Part shown: in pieces, positions 16,055-24,856 of the stretch | How the letters are laid out: the number at the start of each line of letters is the position of its first letter | How positions within the stretch are numbered: the stretch's first letter is position 1 | Notes under the pieces: generated by a model | Database searches by the model: none | What the model was told of the DNA's origin: nothing | The model's input: only the letters and a program-made list of their open reading frames with translations | NCBI GenBank assembly: GCA_015061905.1 | Contig: SUVQ01000004.1 | Span: 62,001 to 126,000, forward strand | Direction: 5' to 3' | Length of the DNA: 64,000 bases | DNA from: Verrucomicrobiota bacterium | GTDB taxonomy: Bacteria > Verrucomicrobiota > Verrucomicrobiia > Opitutales > UBA953 | Position numbers and translations under genes: made by a program

Positions 16055-17293
16055 TTACGCTTCGCGCATGGCTTCGGCGGGTTTTTTGCGGGAAGCCCAG
16101 ATCGCGGGAATGAGCCCGGCGACGGTCGTAGTCGCGAGCGTGAAAATCGCGGCGATCAGAAAGTCGTTCCCGTTGTAATGCACCGGAATTTCCCGGAACA
16201 TATACATTTGCGCCACCATTTCTCCGCTACCGAAAAGTTTGTTGATGCCTTCGACAATGTTGTTGCGGAATGCGACGATGAGAAATGTCAGTCCGCATCC
16301 GAGAACGAACCCGATGAGTCCGACAAACAGTCCCTGCGACGCAAAAATCACGAGGATTTGCCGCGGGCGCCCGCCGAGCGCGCCGAGAATCCCGATTTCG
16401 CGGGAACGCTTAACAACCGCCGAGAACAGCGTGCTCGCAATCGAAAACGATGCGACGAGCGTGATGATAAACATCAGGAAAAACAGCATCGATTTTTCAA
16501 AGCGAATGGCTTCGAGGAAATTGAAATTCACATACATCCACGGGAGTGCTTCGAGACCTTTCGGGAGCGCGCGGGAAATTTCCGGCAAAAGTTCAATCGC
16601 TTTTTCCGGATCGTCCAAGCGAATGCGGATTCCGTGGACGCCGCGTCCGAGATTATAAAGTTCCTGCATGCGGCGCAGAGAAACAATCATCGTATTCTCG
16701 TCGGCGGGAACGTAGCCGGAGCGAAAAATGCCGCAAACTTCGAGTTCGACGGGCAGGGGAACTTGGTCGTCCTTGAGCTCGTCTACCATTGTCGGTGAGT
16801 AAACTTCAATTTTTTGTCCGAGCGCGCGAATGCCGAGCGTGTTCGCGAGTTTATCCCCGAGAATAACGCGGTCGTCGTCGAGCTCTTCAAGCGAACCGGC
16901 GATGATGAGTTTTTTTACGGGAACGACTTTGTCTTCGAGCTCGAGGTGAATGCCGCGCACGAACGGGAGCGCGGGAACGTTTCCGTTTTTGACCATCACT
17001 TGTCCTTCGGCAAACGGTGAGCAGGCGGCGACGCCCGGAATCGCGAGCAGCTTTTCCATCAGCGGCTTGTGATTTTGAATCGGGCGGTAATTAACGCTAC
17101 GGACGATTTCGTGTCCGTACATGCGTTGGATATTTTCGCGGTGTTCCTGCGAAAAACCGTTCATCACGGTTTGGACGACAAGTAGTGAGCAAACGCCGAT
17201 GGCAACGCCGATAATCGAAACCAGCGCGAACGCGGGAAAGCGTTTCCCGGGCGGGAACAATTGTTTTAAAGCTAAATAGATAGACCAGGGCAT
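16055..17293 (-). CDS. lolC: LolC/LolE-type lipoprotein-releasing permease
   Basis: A 412-residue FtsX-family permease with one N-terminal membrane helix (FALVSIIGVAIGVCSLLVV), a long periplasmic domain (about residues 50-260) and three C-terminal helices (from LFFLMFIITLVASFS). It carries the LolC/E pattern VMNGFSQEHRENI and the coupling segment KRSREIGILGALGG that docks onto LolD. Only one permease gene is present, so the complex may be a homodimer as in other lineages with a single LolC/E. CACAAT lies 9 nt upstream of the ATG. It is first in the interrupted lolC-lolD operon. Confidence 0.92.
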   Translation of the reverse strand: MPWSIYLALKQLFPPGKRFPAFALVSIIGVAIGVCSLLVVQTVMNGFSQEHRENIQRMYGHEIVRSVNYRPIQNHKPLMEKLLAIPGVAACSPFAEGQVMVKNGNVPALPFVRGIHLELEDKVVPVKKLIIAGSLEELDDDRVILGDKLANTLGIRALGQKIEVYSPTMVDELKDDQVPLPVELEVCGIFRSGYVPADENTMIVSLRRMQELYNLGRGVHGIRIRLDDPEKAIELLPEISRALPKGLEALPWMYVNFNFLEAIRFEKSMLFFLMFIITLVASFSIASTLFSAVVKRSREIGILGALGGRPRQILVIFASQGLFVGLIGFVLGCGLTFLIVAFRNNIVEGINKLFGSGEMVAQMYMFREIPVHYNGNDFLIAAIFTLATTTVAGLIPAIWASRKKPAEAMREA

Positions 17294-17359
17294 AAATAGA
17301 GGATTGTGAACGGTTCCGTTTGGGGATTTTGCCTAAGCAAAATCTTTAAGGCAGGGATT

Positions 17360-17391
17360 GTTCACTATTCATTGTCAGTTATTCATTACCG
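17360..17391. repeat. Degenerate heptanucleotide tandem repeat
   Basis: Consecutive 7-mers GTTCACT, ATTCATT, GTCAGTT and ATTCATT lie between lolC and the next minus-strand gene. The same family occurs at 50079-50104 and 50133-50167. Confidence 0.65.
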
Positions 17392-18555
17392 TTAAATACT
17401 TGCAAGAATACGGTCGAGATCGACGTTTTTACGGATGAGCGATTCGATAACGGAAACTTTGTCCGCGTCCTCGGGTTGTATTTTTACAATCATGCGGTTG
17501 ATGCGGCGCGTCGTTTCAAAGCATTCTCGCTCCGTGGCGACGACGGGAACGCCGATTTGGCTGAGCATCGACAAAATGCGCGGCGGCGGCGTTTGTCCGT
17601 TGGTCAGAATGATGCCGGTGATTTTCGGAATATCTGCCGTTCCCGCCGCGGCGATGAGTGCGAAAAGCAAATCTTCTCTGTCTCCCGGTGCGATAATTAC
17701 GGTGTTTTCGCGGATGTAGTTAAAAATATGCTGTGCGGACATTGCGCCGACGATGATGTGTGCCGCGCGCTGAGATTTGCCTTTCACGAGCGGCACAAGC
17801 CATTGTCCGCAAATTTCCTGAACGATTTGGGAAAGATTCGGGCTGGAAAGTGATTGCTCCACGGGAAGCAAGCCGAGTAGGGGAACGCCGAGCCGTTCCA
17901 ATGCCGCCGCCGCATATTTCCGGACGGCATTCATTTTTTCGGGCAAAACCTTGTTTAAAATTACGCCGATGCATTCCACGCCGCGACTGTCGAAAAGTGC
18001 TTTGTTCATCGCGATTTCGTCCACGGGCTTGCCGATCCCGCCGGCGGCAACGATGACAACCTTGGAGTTGAGCATTTTCGCGTTGTCCGCGTTGGACGCA
18101 TTGAAAACGGAGCCGACTCCCGCATGTCCGGAACCCTCGACGATGATAATGTCTTTTTCGTAAGCGGCACGGTCAAACGCCCGGCAAATCGTATCGGCAA
18201 TGTGCGGCGCGAGTTGCGCGGGATCGTCCAAATAGCGGCGCGTGAATTGCGAATCCACGGCGACGGGCGACATCGCCGCAATCGGGATTTTGACATCGTA
18301 AATGCTGTTGAGCAAAAACGTGTCTTCATCGACTTCCACGCCGTTTTCGACTTCGACGATGCGCTGCGCGACGGGTTTGATATAGCTCACATTGTGCCCG
18401 AGCGAGAGCAGGGCACCGAAAAGCCCGAGCGAAGTCGTGGTTTTCCCGTCATTTTGGCGTGTGGCGGCGACAAAAATGCGCCGCGTCGTTGTGTTGATCG
18501 GGCGCGTCAGAAGTCCGGGAATGTCGTGCGCAAAAGATGCCTGATTGAGTGCCAT
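17392..18555 (-). CDS. BioD-like AAA plus DRTGG domain protein (detached Pta N-terminal module)
   Basis: A 387-residue protein with the two domains that form the N-terminal half of long phosphotransacetylases. Residues 25-215 are a dethiobiotin-synthetase-like P-loop domain (VAATRQNDGKTTTSLGL, then IIVEGSGHAGVG). The DRTGG domain follows, around APGDREDLLFALIAAAG. It lies 76 nt downstream of the catalytic pta gene on the same strand. In E. coli these domains are fused ahead of the catalytic domain and mediate allosteric control; here they are a separate protein encoded after it. I infer it regulates or assembles with Pta. Confidence 0.85.
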   Translation of the reverse strand: MALNQASFAHDIPGLLTRPINTTTRRIFVAATRQNDGKTTTSLGLFGALLSLGHNVSYIKPVAQRIVEVENGVEVDEDTFLLNSIYDVKIPIAAMSPVAVDSQFTRRYLDDPAQLAPHIADTICRAFDRAAYEKDIIIVEGSGHAGVGSVFNASNADNAKMLNSKVVIVAAGGIGKPVDEIAMNKALFDSRGVECIGVILNKVLPEKMNAVRKYAAAALERLGVPLLGLLPVEQSLSSPNLSQIVQEICGQWLVPLVKGKSQRAAHIIVGAMSAQHIFNYIRENTVIIAPGDREDLLFALIAAAGTADIPKITGIILTNGQTPPPRILSMLSQIGVPVVATERECFETTRRINRMIVKIQPEDADKVSVIESLIRKNVDLDRILASI

Positions 18556-18631
18556 TTTTTGTTCCGAATTTCGTTTCGTGTGAAACGGAAACTTTTTTCA
18601 GTTTTTAATTCTCAAGCCTTGGAGTTTCTCC

Positions 18632-19675
18632 TTAATTTTCCGCGTCCAAAGGATAGAGATAGTGGCGGTCGACGGCTTGCGCGGCGACGATGATTGCCGA
18701 GCCGAGAATGTCGTGCGCGCTTGCTCCGCGGGAAATTTCCGCAATCGGTTTGGACAGTCCCGTGAGGATTTGTCCGTAAGCGGGAATTTCCGCGACGAGT
18801 TGAGCGAACTTGGAGGCAATGTTTCCGCTGTTCAAATCCGGGAACACGAGCACATTGGCTTTGCCGGCAACGGGACCTTCGACGCCTTTGACATTTGCCG
18901 TGAACGCGTCCAGGGCGGAGTCCACCTGCAATTCGCCGTCGATTTCGACGGGAACGTCGAAATCCCGGGCTTTGGCGCGCGCCAGCGCCGTTGCTGTTTT
19001 GACTTTTTCAACGACGGGTGTTTTTCGCGTCAGGCTCTTTGATGTGTAGGAAAGCATGGCGACGCGCGGCGGCACATTGGTCAAGTGGTAGCACAGCATC
19101 GAAGTCGTGATTGCGATGTCTGCGAGCTGTTCCGCCGTCGGTTCGGGAATCACGGCGCAGTCTGCGAGGAAGAGCGTCCCGTTAATGCCGAGAGAGGAAT
19201 CTTCTTTCGCCATGATTTGCATGGACGAAACGGTTTCGACACCTTCTTGGCGGGGAATGAGCTGAAACACGGCGCGGAGGGCGTTGGTCGGAATCGTTGT
19301 GGCGCCGCAGACCATGGCATCTGCCGCTCCCGTGAGCAACATCATGCAGGCGAAATAATTCGGAGAAAGCACGTAATCGGTTGCTTCGGCTTCATTCATT
19401 CCGTTGAAGCGTTGCATGCCTTTGAGTTTTTTTACAAATTCGGGCAATTCCGCAGAGCGCGCCGGCTCGATGATACGGATTCCGTCGAGGCGCACGTCGA
19501 GGCGCGCCGCGATTGCTTTGATGCGCGTGCGGTCTCCGATAAGCACGGGAACGCCGAGGCGGCGCGTGGCGAATTGGCGCGCTGCCTGAATGACGCGGAC
19601 GTCCGAGCCTTCGGGGAAGACAACGCGTTTCGGGTGATTTTGGAGGCGTGCCGAAAGTTTATTAATAAGCGGCAT
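18632..19675 (-). CDS. pta: Phosphate acetyltransferase, catalytic subunit
   Basis: Interconverts acetyl-CoA and acetyl phosphate. The 347 residues comprise the PTA_PTB catalytic domain only: start KRVVFPEGSDVRVIQAA, then YFACMMLLTGAADAMVCGA, ALRAVFQLIP, GELQVDSALD, and VFPDLNSGNIASKF near the end. Length equals that of short Ptas. The BioD/DRTGG module is a separate downstream gene. No ackA is in the window. AGAGG about 12 nt upstream of the ATG is one of the few weak Shine-Dalgarno-like matches seen. Confidence 0.95.
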   Translation of the reverse strand: MPLINKLSARLQNHPKRVVFPEGSDVRVIQAARQFATRRLGVPVLIGDRTRIKAIAARLDVRLDGIRIIEPARSAELPEFVKKLKGMQRFNGMNEAEATDYVLSPNYFACMMLLTGAADAMVCGATTIPTNALRAVFQLIPRQEGVETVSSMQIMAKEDSSLGINGTLFLADCAVIPEPTAEQLADIAITTSMLCYHLTNVPPRVAMLSYTSKSLTRKTPVVEKVKTATALARAKARDFDVPVEIDGELQVDSALDAFTANVKGVEGPVAGKANVLVFPDLNSGNIASKFAQLVAEIPAYGQILTGLSKPIAEISRGASAHDILGSAIIVAAQAVDRHYLYPLDAEN

Positions 19676-19791
19676 AGAATTTTTTTCCTCTGTTTTTTAA
19701 GAATGTGGTTGTTTCGTGTGTTTTGTTTGATTTTTCAATCAAAGCGCAAGGCTAATGCTTTTTTAAACAACACGCAATTCGCGAAATTACG

Positions 19792-19924
19792 GTAACTGGT
19801 AACTGGGAATTGGTAACTGGGAATTGGTAACTGGGAACTGGGAATTGGTAACTGGGAATTGGGAGCTGCTTGCCGGGAATTGGAGTTCTCTTTAATCTTT
19901 AACCTCTAATCTTTAATCTTAACC
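19792..19924. repeat. Two heptanucleotide repeat blocks upstream of hemN
   Basis: Block 1 (19792-19883) repeats TAACTGG/GAATTGG about a dozen times with small changes. Block 2 (19891-19924) reads TTTAATC, TTTAACC, TCTAATC, TTTAATC and continues. Period is 7 in both. They fill most of the 307-bp spacer between pta and hemN, in which no gene is seen. Confidence 0.8.
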
Positions 19925-19982
19925 TTCCTTCCCCTTGTTCGCTATTGCGGGAACGCGGTCGGGAACGCAAAATGACGACACG

Positions 19983-21359
19983 ATGAACGTAGATTTTGAG
20001 TTGGTCAAAAAATACAATGTGCCCGGACCGCGTTATACGTCTTACCCGACGGCGTTGCAGTTCCGAGACGACGTTCCCGCGCATTCGCTTCTTTGCGCGA
20101 TGCGCGAGGATATTACAGCCGGCGGGAACACGGTTTCGCTCTATGTTCACATTCCGTTTTGTCGCCATCTGTGTTGGTATTGCGGTTGCACGAACGTTCC
20201 CGCCGGAGATGCCGCCGGGACGGAGCGTTACATAAATGCGCTTGAGCGGGAAATTTTTCTGCGAAAAAACGAGTTGGGTTCGGACCTTATCGTGCAACAG
20301 CTTCATTTCGGCGGCGGCACGCCGAGCGCACTTTCACCGGCGCAGATTGATCGCATTTCCGAGATGCTTCACGGCGCGTTTTACTTTGCGGAAGATGCGG
20401 AAATTTCCGTCGAAATGGATCCGCGCACGGCGAGCCGCGAAGTCATCGCCGCGTTTCGCCGCCTCGGTTGCTCGCGGGCATCGCTCGGCGTGCAGGATTT
20501 GAACGCCGAAGTTCAGCTTGCCATTCATCGCGTTCAACCGTTTCCCGTTGTGAGAGAAACGGTCGAGGCTTTGCGCGAAGCGGGTTTTTCTTCCGTTAAT
20601 TTTGACCTGATTTACGGCTTGCCGCACCAGACGGCGGAAAGTTTTTCAAAAACACTGGACGGCGTGCTGAGCCTTTCTCCGGATCGGCTTTCCGTGTTCA
20701 GCTACGCGCACGTGCCGTGGATTAAACCGCAACAAAAACTTTTGGAGCGCGAAAATGCGTTCCCGTCGCCCGACGAAAAACTCGCGATTCTAAAGACTGC
20801 CATCGAAAAACTTACGCGTTCCGGCTACGTTTACATCGGCATGGATCATTTCGCCAAAGAGGGAGACGAGCTCGCAACCGCATTGCGGGAACGCCGCCTG
20901 CAACGCAATTTTGAAGGTTATTCGACGCATGCCGGATTGCCGATTGTCGGCTTGGGCATGTCGTCCATTTCTCAAAGTGCGCGCAGTTTTTCTCAGAATG
21001 AAAAAGATTTGGACGGCTATGTCGCCGCGCTCGAAGCGGGAACGCTTCCGGTGGTCAAAGGATTGATTCTTACGGAAGAAGATTGCCGCCGCCGCGAGAT
21101 TATCATGCGCGTCATGTGCGATTTGGAACTCGATTTTTCGGCGATGGGCAAAAAACTCGGAGGCATTGATTTTGCCGAAAAATATCGTGATTCCTTGGAA
21201 AAACTTCGTCCGCTTGCCGATGACGGCTTGGCGGAATTTTGTGATTCCGGATTGAAAGTTACGCAAACCGGACGCCTTTTCATTCGCAATATCGCGATGG
21301 CGTTTGATGCTTATTTTTCGCCGTCGGCGGCGGGAACGCGGCATTCCAAAACGGTTTAG
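19983..21359 (+). CDS. hemN: Oxygen-independent coproporphyrinogen III oxidase
   Basis: Radical-SAM enzyme converting coproporphyrinogen III to protoporphyrinogen IX without oxygen. The start at 19983 (MNVDFELVKKYNVPGPRYTS) is preferred because the pattern YNVPGPRYTSYPTA is the family opening. The cluster motif CRHLCWYCGC gives C60, C64, C67 plus C69, typical of true HemN. GGGTPSAL and the C-terminal HemN domain follow. At 458 residues it matches HemN rather than the shorter HemW. CAAAAT lies 9 nt before the ATG. It supports anaerobic heme synthesis. Confidence 0.95.
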   Translation: MNVDFELVKKYNVPGPRYTSYPTALQFRDDVPAHSLLCAMREDITAGGNTVSLYVHIPFCRHLCWYCGCTNVPAGDAAGTERYINALEREIFLRKNELGSDLIVQQLHFGGGTPSALSPAQIDRISEMLHGAFYFAEDAEISVEMDPRTASREVIAAFRRLGCSRASLGVQDLNAEVQLAIHRVQPFPVVRETVEALREAGFSSVNFDLIYGLPHQTAESFSKTLDGVLSLSPDRLSVFSYAHVPWIKPQQKLLERENAFPSPDEKLAILKTAIEKLTRSGYVYIGMDHFAKEGDELATALRERRLQRNFEGYSTHAGLPIVGLGMSSISQSARSFSQNEKDLDGYVAALEAGTLPVVKGLILTEEDCRRREIIMRVMCDLELDFSAMGKKLGGIDFAEKYRDSLEKLRPLADDGLAEFCDSGLKVTQTGRLFIRNIAMAFDAYFSPSAAGTRHSKTV

Positions 21360-21390
21360 AGAGCTCGTTTGTCGGCTCGGGAGTCGGAGA

Positions 21391-21427
21391 TTGGTAACTG
21401 GGAATTGGGAGTTGGTAACCGGGAACC
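21391..21427. repeat. Degenerate heptanucleotide tandem repeat
   Basis: TTGGTAACTGGGAATTGGGA and onward repeats the GGTAACT/GGGAATT 7-mer about five times between hemN and mutL. It is the same family as the block at 19792-19883. Confidence 0.7.
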
Positions 21428-21541
21428 CCGGCATTCCGGATTGTTTTCCGAGGCTTCACGGCGCGTGTGCACTTGAAAGATTCTTCGTTGTGAAATCTTC
21501 AAAATCCGCGTAACATGCCCCCTTTTTTGTTCGAACCCGAA

Positions 21542-23431
21542 ATGGCTCAAATTCGCATATTGCCGGACAATGTTGCCAATCAAATCGCCGCCGGCGAAGT
21601 GGTTGAGCGTCCGATGTCCGTGATAAAAGAGTTGCTCGAAAACGCGATAGATGCGGGAGCGACGCGGATTACCATCGAATTTCGCAACGGCGGAAAAAGT
21701 TTCATGGCGATTGAGGACAACGGTTGCGGAATGAGCTCCGATCAAGCCTTGCTCGCACTTGAACGCCACGCCACGAGCAAAATTCGCGAGACGGCGGATC
21801 TTGACACGATTCACTCGTTCGGATTTCGCGGGGAAGCACTTCCCTCAATTGCGAGCGTTTCCTGCTTTTCTCTGAAAACACGCCCCGGAGGCGCGCAGGT
21901 CGGCTCGGAAATTTTGGTCGAAGGCGGTAAATATCGCTATTGCCGGGAAATCGGTATGCCGACGGGAACGCGAATCGAAATTTCGAGGTTGTTTTTTAAC
22001 GTTCCCGCGCGCCTGAAATTTTTAAAATCGGAAAATACGGAAGCGGCTCATATTACGCGTTGCGTGCGGCTTTATGCGGTCGCGCATCCGGAAATCGCGT
22101 TCACGCTTTGGGAAAACGGACGCGAAATTTTTCGCTCTCCGGCGGAATCGGATTTGCGGGAACGCGTCGGCTCAATTTGGGGACGCCAACTATCGCAGGA
22201 TTTGATTCCGCTTTGCGAAAACGAGCGCGAAGGAATGCGCGTATTCGGTTTGGTCGGCAAGCCCGGCGTGAGCCGCGCGGCGAGAACGGAAATGGTAACC
22301 GTCGTGAACGGTCGCCCCGTCGATAATCGCACGATGGCGTATTCGCTGGTCGAAAGTTTCCATACGCTTATTCCGCGCGGACGCTATCCGCTGGCGTTTC
22401 TTTTTCTGGAAATAGATCCGCATGCGGTAGACGTTAACGTGCATCCGGCAAAGCGCGAAGTGCGTTTCCGGAACGAATCCGCCGTGCGAAATTTAATCAT
22501 TTCCGCTGTTTTAAAAACGCTCGGTGTCGCGCCGGAAAATGCGGAGCCGGCGGCGGCTTTACCGACAGGTTTTCCGCGCGAGGAAACTGCGGCACGCGCT
22601 CCGTTGTCGGTTGCTCGCTCTTCCGCAATTTCGGAAAATGTCTCTCCGCCGGAATCGCAAACTTCTCGCGTTCCCGTGAATTTTTCCGGCGAAAAAGATG
22701 TGCCGCTGCAAAATTTGCCCCGAAAAGAAGATTTCTCTGCAGAAAAAGCGTTCCCGCGAAATTCTTTGCCGAATCTGCCGTCGAACCCGGCGGCGAGCGT
22801 TCCCGCCGAACCCGGAATCCCGGGAAATCACGCTGCTACGCATTCGTCGTGGAGAACGTGGAGATTCGTCGGGCGTTTTGAAGGCTTGGCGCTTTTTCAG
22901 GTGGAAAAAAATCTTCTGATTTTTAATCCGCGTCTTGCCTTGGAGCGTATTTGGTATGAGCGCGCGCTGGCGCGTTTTAAAAATGCGGAACGGCATTCTC
23001 AGTTGTTGCTCATTCCAGAGTCTATAGAATTTGAACCCGTGCTCGCGGATGCTCTGATGAGGAATCGGGCAATCCTTGAGGAAGCCGGTTTTTCCGTTGA
23101 GGAATTCGGACGCAATTTTTTCCGCATTACCGAAATTCCGGATTGGCTTTCGCCGGATTCCGATGTTTGCGGTTTCGTGCGGGATTTGGTCGACCGCATC
23201 GCTCGGCTTCCGGCGGAATTTTCCCGCGGGAACGTCGCTCACGAAACGCTTTCCCGGCTCGCGGGAACGCAAGCCTTGCAAACGCGCGCGGCGATGACGC
23301 TTTCCGAGCAGGGCGATTTGCGGGATTTGCTTTCCGCGCTTTTTGAAACGTCCCAGCCCAACGTGAATCCGAACGGGCAAAAAATCTTTTTCGAAATTTC
23401 CCGAGGCGAAATCGCGCGCCGCTTCCTTTAA
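21542..23431 (+). CDS. mutL: DNA mismatch repair protein MutL, nuclease motifs lost
   Basis: Mismatch-repair ATPase of 629 residues; an ATG at 21515 adds nine residues and fits a CAAAAT box 9 nt upstream, so either start is possible. The GHKL ATPase domain is intact: ELLENAIDAGA, EDNGCGM, TSKI and GFRGEALPSIAS. A Pro/Ala-rich linker (about 330-440) leads to the dimerisation domain. The endonuclease motif DQHAxxExxxxE is replaced by NPRLALERIWYE (462-473), and the C-terminal CPHGRP box by NPNGQK (609-614). The metal site therefore appears absent. MutH or another nicking partner is not in the window. Confidence 0.95.
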   Translation: MAQIRILPDNVANQIAAGEVVERPMSVIKELLENAIDAGATRITIEFRNGGKSFMAIEDNGCGMSSDQALLALERHATSKIRETADLDTIHSFGFRGEALPSIASVSCFSLKTRPGGAQVGSEILVEGGKYRYCREIGMPTGTRIEISRLFFNVPARLKFLKSENTEAAHITRCVRLYAVAHPEIAFTLWENGREIFRSPAESDLRERVGSIWGRQLSQDLIPLCENEREGMRVFGLVGKPGVSRAARTEMVTVVNGRPVDNRTMAYSLVESFHTLIPRGRYPLAFLFLEIDPHAVDVNVHPAKREVRFRNESAVRNLIISAVLKTLGVAPENAEPAAALPTGFPREETAARAPLSVARSSAISENVSPPESQTSRVPVNFSGEKDVPLQNLPRKEDFSAEKAFPRNSLPNLPSNPAASVPAEPGIPGNHAATHSSWRTWRFVGRFEGLALFQVEKNLLIFNPRLALERIWYERALARFKNAERHSQLLLIPESIEFEPVLADALMRNRAILEEAGFSVEEFGRNFFRITEIPDWLSPDSDVCGFVRDLVDRIARLPAEFSRGNVAHETLSRLAGTQALQTRAAMTLSEQGDLRDLLSALFETSQPNVNPNGQKIFFEISRGEIARRFL

Positions 23432-23467
23432 CAAATATTTTCGAAAAAGACGTAAAAATCTTCGTGC

Positions 23468-24793
23468 CTAAATTCCGTGGAGTTTGCGGTAAGTTGCAAG
23501 CGCGAAGGAATCCGTCATTCCGGAAATATAGTCGGACAAATGTAAAAGCCGTGCGTGCTCACCGGCATCGGCGAGATGTTCGCCTCTCAGCATCAGACCG
23601 ATTTTCCCGCCTTTTGCCGAGCGCGGATTTCTGATCCATTCCGCAAAAAACGCAAAGAGAGATTCGATTACGCGGAAGCCCATCAGTTCGATTTCCACGA
23701 CCGAAGGTGCGTTGTAAACATTTTCAAAAGAAAACCGGCGCAGGCGTTTCATTGCCTCCGCGTAATCCGATTCTTCCAGGAGCGACTTGTTTTGCGTTCC
23801 CGCAAGCAGGGCTTCTTCCCGCGCCAAAAACACATCGCAAGCCATGCGGATTCCGGTTCCGATTGCCACGGCGCGCACATAATGCACGGCACTTTCTTCG
23901 CCTTCCTGCACGGCGATGGAATCCGCGCGGGAACGCTCTTTTTCCGAAATAAACGGAAACAGAAAATCCCGAATCGCATCGAAGAGGATTATTTTTGAAA
24001 CGAATGCGTCTTCCAAATCGGCGATGAGGTAGCTCAAATCATCTGCCGCCTCCATCAGAAACGCCAGCGGGTGGCGGCACCAAGCCAGTTGCGTTCCCGC
24101 ATCCGCCAGCGGAATCAAGCCCGTTTCCGTCGCCACAAAGCGTGCCGCTTCCGTATCCTCGGAGATAAAACCGAACTTTTTTCCTGCGATTCCTCCGCGC
24201 TTTGCGCGCGAAAAAGCCTCCGAGCAGGGATATTTCATAAACGCGCCCAAAACCGCCGCCGTCAGCTTCAAGCCTTTGCCCGCCATCGGTTCGCCCGTGC
24301 GGGTCAGGAGGCGAAATCCCTGCGCGTTGCCTTCAAATTTTTCGGGAGAATCCGCCGGGATTTCTCCGCGTTCCCGCGCTTTTTTCAATGCGGATTCCAT
24401 TGCCGCTTCCCCGAAATGCCCGAACGGCGGATTGCCGATATCGTGCGCAAGGCAGGCAGACGCTACAATCGAGGAAAAATGAGCCGCTTCCGTGCCGCGT
24501 TCCCGCAACTGCGGATGCCGCTTCAACAAAACCTCGCCGACAATGCGCCCGAGCGAACTCCCGATGTTGGCGACTTCTAAACTGTGTGTCAGCCGCGTGC
24601 GCACGTAATCGTTGCGTCCTATGGGAAACACCTGCGTTTTGTCCTGCAGGCGGCGAAAAATTCCGGAGTAAAGAATGCGCCCGTAATCACGCTCAAATTC
24701 GCTACGTCGCTCCGGTGTCGTTCCCGCGCCCGTCGCGCGCCCCCAGCGTTCGCAAGAAAGCAATTTTGACCACTCCATCTGTTTTGCCTGCAT
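23468..24793 (-). CDS. dgt: dGTPase-like HD-domain triphosphohydrolase
   Basis: Hydrolyses deoxynucleoside triphosphates to the nucleoside and tripolyphosphate. At 441 residues it is normal; a second ATG at 24778 would remove five residues. HD-domain ligands are visible: RLTHSLEVANIGSSLGR (first His), CLAHDIGNPPFGHFGE (HD pair), and a later Asp in EAADDLSYLIADLEDA. The N-terminal RSEFERDYGRILYSGIFRRLQDKTQVF is the family signature. It follows recD by 63 nt on the same strand and is convergent with mutL. Start-codon context TCATTA-10 nt-ATG resembles the other short-leader genes. Confidence 0.92.
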   Translation of the reverse strand: MQAKQMEWSKLLSCERWGRATGAGTTPERRSEFERDYGRILYSGIFRRLQDKTQVFPIGRNDYVRTRLTHSLEVANIGSSLGRIVGEVLLKRHPQLRERGTEAAHFSSIVASACLAHDIGNPPFGHFGEAAMESALKKARERGEIPADSPEKFEGNAQGFRLLTRTGEPMAGKGLKLTAAVLGAFMKYPCSEAFSRAKRGGIAGKKFGFISEDTEAARFVATETGLIPLADAGTQLAWCRHPLAFLMEAADDLSYLIADLEDAFVSKIILFDAIRDFLFPFISEKERSRADSIAVQEGEESAVHYVRAVAIGTGIRMACDVFLAREEALLAGTQNKSLLEESDYAEAMKRLRRFSFENVYNAPSVVEIELMGFRVIESLFAFFAEWIRNPRSAKGGKIGLMLRGEHLADAGEHARLLHLSDYISGMTDSFALATYRKLHGI

Positions 24794-24856
24794 GCGTTCA
24801 CGCTAATGATTCCCGCCCGGAAATGCGAAACTTAAAACGGAATCCGCCCGAAAAAA

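Noticed and set aside
19792-19924. CRISPR-like array
   Set aside because: The repeat unit is 7 bp, degenerate and contiguous, without spacers or nearby cas genes.
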